Below are positions 61,118 to 64,000 of a stretch of DNA of 64,000 bases, piece by piece. A program made the translations under genes and the position numbers. The notes under the pieces were generated by a model that made no database searches, had not been told where the DNA came from, and saw only the letters and a list, made by a program, of their open reading frames with translations. The DNA lies in NCBI GenBank assembly GCA_018240525.1, contig JAFEFN010000003.1:310001-374000 (forward strand), given 5' to 3'. The number at the start of each line of letters is the position of its first letter. The stretch's first letter is position 1. The DNA is from Pseudomonadota bacterium (GTDB lineage Bacteria > Pseudomonadota > Gammaproteobacteria > Steroidobacterales > Steroidobacteraceae).

Positions 61118-62062
61118 CTAGCGGCCGATTCTCACCAGTACTTCGAGGAAGTCGTGCAACGGCGCGTAGGCCGGCAAGACGAGAAGTGGGATTGCCAACG
61201 CGCATCCCAGCAGCCACCGGAGCAATGTGGCGCGCGGGGGCGGCTGAGCGGACCCCAGCAGAACGCGCACGCGAGCCGGAACATCATCGACCGCCGCCGA
61301 AAGACCGAGGGCCGGCCGCGAATCCTTCGGGTCCCCGAGGAGGCGCGTTACCTTGATGAGCGCCGAGGCGAGCGCCAACCGCCGCCTGGGATCATCACCG
61401 GTCGCCCGAAGATCTGCCTCGCGTTCCGCCGCGGACTGCCACGCGGCGCACATGGCCCGGCCGACCGAGGTCCAGGCGAGTGGATCAGGTGCGAAGACCA
61501 GCAGTAGCCGCTTCAGATTGTCGCGTGCCGCCAGGTGCGCGGCCTCGTGTGCCAAGACCTGACGAAACTCGTATGAGTCGCACGCTGCTTTCACCGAGTG
61601 TGCGGCGACGATCCGGGGACGCCAAGCGCCGATCACGGCTACCAGCGGCCTCCCGATATCGATGATGTGCACCGCTGGCCCGGATGCGGAGCCACGCGAC
61701 GCCTGGAACCCGCAGAGCCTCAGGACAGTGCGCGCTGCCCAGCACGCCCGTATCGCTCGCCACGCGCCCAGCCCGATGCACGCCACCGCGAAGGCCGCCA
61801 GCAGGATGAGCACCGGACCAGCAGCCTCCTGCTCACCGCGCGGCTCTTGGCTCCAGAACGCGGGAAGCACCACTGTGAGTGTGAGCAGGAGCGCCCCCAT
61901 TGAAGGCAGCAGGCGCAGCCCCAGCAGATCGACAGACGCGGTCGCGCTCGCTACCCGGCGCCGCACCGTAGGCCACAGCAGCGCCAGCACTCCGGCAAGC
62001 AGCAGACTCATGAGTCCGTAGCACGCCAGCAGCACCGTACCCAGCAGCATCAGAGTGTTCAT
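61118..62062 (-). CDS. M56-family (BlaR1/MecR1-like) membrane peptidase
   Basis: The 314-residue protein has four or more membrane helices and the zinc motif HEAAH at 172-176, with a downstream EREAD. It is the peptidase part of BlaR1/MecR1 antirepressors but lacks the C-terminal penicillin-sensor domain, so the full protein is about half the usual length. It would cleave or inactivate the BlaI-type repressor upon a signal. The start overlaps the repressor gene stop (ATGA). No beta-lactamase is adjacent. Confidence 0.85.
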   Translation of the reverse strand: MNTLMLLGTVLLACYGLMSLLLAGVLALLWPTVRRRVASATASVDLLGLRLLPSMGALLLTLTVVLPAFWSQEPRGEQEAAGPVLILLAAFAVACIGLGAWRAIRACWAARTVLRLCGFQASRGSASGPAVHIIDIGRPLVAVIGAWRPRIVAAHSVKAACDSYEFRQVLAHEAAHLAARDNLKRLLLVFAPDPLAWTSVGRAMCAAWQSAAEREADLRATGDDPRRRLALASALIKVTRLLGDPKDSRPALGLSAAVDDVPARVRVLLGSAQPPPRATLLRWLLGCALAIPLLVLPAYAPLHDFLEVLVRIGR

Positions 62063-62469
62063 TTTGGCTTCAGGCGCCGCCGCGCTTCCTGCGTCAATGA
62101 CTCGAGCTGATCGAGCAACGCGGCGTCCACATCTCCCACCACGTCGACCACGGTGGAAAGAATCGCGCTGCTCTGCGGCGATTCTCCGAGTAATTCGCCG
62201 AGGTGCCTGGATACCAGCCGCGAAAGCAATGCCTCGCGCGTCTGTCTGGTCTCGTAAACAAACGCACGGCCCTCGCGGTACCGCCATAGGAATTGCTTGC
62301 GATGCAGGCGATCAAGCGTGGTCATGATCGTGGTGTAGGCAAGCTTGGGGACTGAGCGCTGCAAATCACGCACGGTGGCGGCCCGACCTCGTGCCCACAG
62401 CAGCTCCAGCAGCCGACTCTCGAGGGGGCCCAGCCCGAGGCGATTGCGCAGGGAATTCGAAGGGTTCAT
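62059..62469 (-). CDS. BlaI/MecI-family transcriptional repressor
   Basis: The 136-residue protein has a winged helix (LGPLESRLLELLWARGRAATVRDLQRSVP, LAYTTIMTTLDRLHRKQFL, REGRAFVYE) followed by a helical dimerisation part. It should repress its own operon and be cleaved on signal by the M56 partner. A GTG start at 62493 would add eight residues. It diverges from the SDR gene. Confidence 0.88.
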   Translation of the reverse strand: MNPSNSLRNRLGLGPLESRLLELLWARGRAATVRDLQRSVPKLAYTTIMTTLDRLHRKQFLWRYREGRAFVYETRQTREALLSRLVSRHLGELLGESPQSSAILSTVVDVVGDVDAALLDQLESLTQEARRRLKPK

Positions 62470-62656
62470 TTCAGTATTGCCAGGGACACCCACCTGATGA
62501 GCGCAAGTCTACATGGGGATCCGGGTCCAGCAGAGTCTTTGCACGAGATTACCCCCTTCCAACCCCAAGACATGGAACCCTCAGTGGGCACCCTTGGCAC
62601 GGACCGTGCTCTGTCAGCTAACATCGTGGCCAGCCAACTATCCTGCACGGTGCGTC

Positions 62657-63598
62657 ATGAGACTATTTCTGATCGGATGCCTCACGTTCCTGGCCGCCGC
62701 TGCACCAGGTCCCGCGCGCACCTCTGAATCCACCGCGGCACCGAGGGCGGTGCTCGTGACAGGAGCCAGTACCGGTATCGGGCGGAAGGTCACGGAGCGA
62801 CTCAGTGCCGACGGCTATTTTGTCTACGCAACCGCGCGCAAACCCGAAGACCTCAAGTCACTTGGCGCCCTGAAGAACGTGCAGGCACTTTCGCTTGACG
62901 TCACTCACCCGGAGGACATAGCGGCAGTGGTCGCCGCGGTTACCAAGGCGGGGCGCGGTCTCTACGGCCTCGTCAACAACGCGGGCATCGCCACCGTGGG
63001 GCCGCTGACCGACATGAAGATGGAAGAATACGAACTGGTGATGAACGTGAATGCCGCCGGGCCGGTCAGAATGATCAAGGCGCTGGAGCCGCTGATCATC
63101 GAACAGAAGGGCCGCATCATCAATATCGGTTCCATATCCGGGGTGCTCGCCTCACCCAACCTGGTTGCCTATTCGATGAGCAAGCACGCCATCGAGGCGC
63201 TGACCGACTCCCTCGCCGCCCAGCTCGAAGGCACGGGGGTTCGGGTCAGCGTCGTCGAGCCCGGAAACTATAACTCCGAGATCGGCAAGAGCGCCTTGTC
63301 GCGGATGGGAGCGGACTCCCCGGCGGCGCGCGCTGCCAACCTCACGGCCAGTGCAGACCGTTCCAACTACAAGGAACCGGATGAAGTGGCTGCGGCGGTC
63401 GAGCAGGCGCTCTCCGAGGCCGACCCCAAGCGTCGCTACATGGTCGTTCCCAATCAGCAGGAAGCCGAGCGTACGATCCGCAAGCAGATAGAGCAGCTCG
63501 TGCAGCTGAACGAAGGTCAGCCATACACCTACGATCGCACGGCACTCCTCAAGATGGTTGACGAAGCGGTCTCCAAGGCACGGCCCCAGACGCACTGA
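62657..63598 (+). CDS. Short-chain dehydrogenase/reductase with signal peptide
   Basis: The 313-residue protein begins with a hydrophobic signal-like segment (RLFLIGCLTFLAAAAPGPA) followed by a full classical SDR domain: VTGASTGIG (cofactor), NNAG, the catalytic GSISG...YSMSK pattern with Ser, Tyr and Lys. NAD(P) enzymes are normally cytoplasmic, so an exported SDR is unusual. The start at 62657 gives the signal; no close ribosome binding site is seen. Neighbours are the BlaI/M56 pair and a LysR regulator. Confidence 0.82.
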   Translation: MRLFLIGCLTFLAAAAPGPARTSESTAAPRAVLVTGASTGIGRKVTERLSADGYFVYATARKPEDLKSLGALKNVQALSLDVTHPEDIAAVVAAVTKAGRGLYGLVNNAGIATVGPLTDMKMEEYELVMNVNAAGPVRMIKALEPLIIEQKGRIINIGSISGVLASPNLVAYSMSKHAIEALTDSLAAQLEGTGVRVSVVEPGNYNSEIGKSALSRMGADSPAARAANLTASADRSNYKEPDEVAAAVEQALSEADPKRRYMVVPNQQEAERTIRKQIEQLVQLNEGQPYTYDRTALLKMVDEAVSKARPQTH

Positions 63599-63647
63599 CC
63601 TCGCGCAGGGTCTCAGTCCAGGCCAGAGAGATCCTCCGCAGCGCTAG

Positions 63648-64000
63648 CTAGCCCGCCAGCAACCCGTCGACGCGGGCCCGGTACTGCTGTAACAGCTCGC
63701 TGGCAAAGTCGGCAAACGCGCGTGTGCGGGGCGAATTGTGTACCGGCGCCCGACATACCACGGAGATCGAAGCCCCAGGAGCCGACCAGTCCTGCAGGAC
63801 CGCGGTGAGCTTCCCGGCCACCAATGCCTCGGCTACCACGAGGTCCATTGCCTGCATGATGCCTGCGCCCCGGATACTGGCGCTGACCTGCGCATCCACG
63901 GAGTTGAAGGCAACGCTGAAGGGCGGAGACAGGCGTCGCCGCACGGACCCGCGCTGGAATACCCACTTCTGTGCGCGCCGATTGCTGGCGCTGAGGTGAG
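63648..64000 (-). CDS. LysR-family transcriptional regulator, C-terminal part
   Basis: The frame is open from the window edge to a TAG at 63650-63648. It encodes the last 117 residues of a LysR effector domain (RRAQKWVFQRG, FNSVDAQVSASIRGAGIMQAMDLVVAEAL, DWSAPGASISVVCRA, PRTRAFADFASELL). The DNA-binding domain lies outside the window. It faces the end of the SDR gene. Confidence 0.85.
   Translation of the reverse strand, partial: HLSASNRRAQKWVFQRGSVRRRLSPPFSVAFNSVDAQVSASIRGAGIMQAMDLVVAEALVAGKLTAVLQDWSAPGASISVVCRAPVHNSPRTRAFADFASELLQQYRARVDGLLAG

Noticed and set aside
62657..62680. Lipobox-like LIGC near the SDR start
   Set aside because: The Cys is at residue 8, too close to the N-terminus for a lipoprotein signal; a Sec signal fits better.
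1..64000. CRISPR arrays and cas genes
   Set aside because: No regularly spaced short repeats and no Cas-like proteins were seen.

Overview
The window is a stretch of high-GC bacterial chromosome. The order rpsF-rpsR-rplI-dnaB-alr, the adjacent rlmB-rnr pair, two TonB-dependent outer-membrane receptors and a Tat-exported flavoenzyme point to a Gram-negative proteobacterium. A gammaproteobacterium is the most likely assignment, but this is inferred from gene content only and no 16S gene is present.

Region 1 (1-5987) is housekeeping: the tail of a PP2C phosphatase, a two-FHA-domain protein, alanine racemase, and a minus-strand operon rpsF-rpsR-rplI-dnaB-alr. The replicative helicase gene dnaB is interrupted in frame by a 421-residue intein that carries a LAGLIDADG homing endonuclease.

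Region 2 (6018-25146) holds the complete set of coenzyme F420 biosynthesis genes (cofE-cofD-cofC overlapping, and a fused cofG/cofH gene, fbiC). They are interleaved with a luciferase-like F420-type oxidoreductase, a cytochrome P450, a ketosteroid-dehydrogenase-like flavoprotein, two SnoaL-like proteins, an epoxide-hydrolase-like enzyme, a cyclase-family hydrolase, two MDR dehydrogenases and a beta-oxidation block (acyl-CoA dehydrogenase, hydratase/dehydrogenase fusion, APH-like kinase). This looks like an F420-dependent catabolic locus for a hydrophobic, possibly steroid- or terpenoid-like substrate. F420 is uncommon in proteobacteria.

Region 3 (25157-40972) starts with rlmB and rnr and then a tRNA-Leu(CAG) gene with a near-consensus promoter. 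The 3' end of this tRNA is repeated at 29316 and 40905. Between the copies lie a RIO-family kinase gene and an 11.5-kb segment with an AraC regulator divergent from a tightly packed operon: Rieske oxygenase, MFS, Tat flavoprotein, TonB receptor, S33 hydrolase, M24-family protein, MFS. Directly after the third repeat copy there is a fragment of a second RIO kinase gene. No integrase is visible. This is a tRNA-targeted catabolic island.

Region 4 (41201-51511) resembles an energy/stress module: a tandem universal stress protein, two translationally coupled P-type ATPases, a b-type membrane cytochrome coupled to an octaheme c-type cytochrome, and an archaeal-type AMP phosphorylase coupled to a PRPP-synthetase-like protein.

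Region 5 (51753-64000) is a mixed accessory area: small secreted proteins, a cytochrome P460, a ClC transporter, an HExxH protein, a second TonB receptor, a nitrobindin-like protein, a BlaI/M56 regulatory pair, an SDR enzyme with a signal peptide, and the end of a LysR regulator cut by the window edge.
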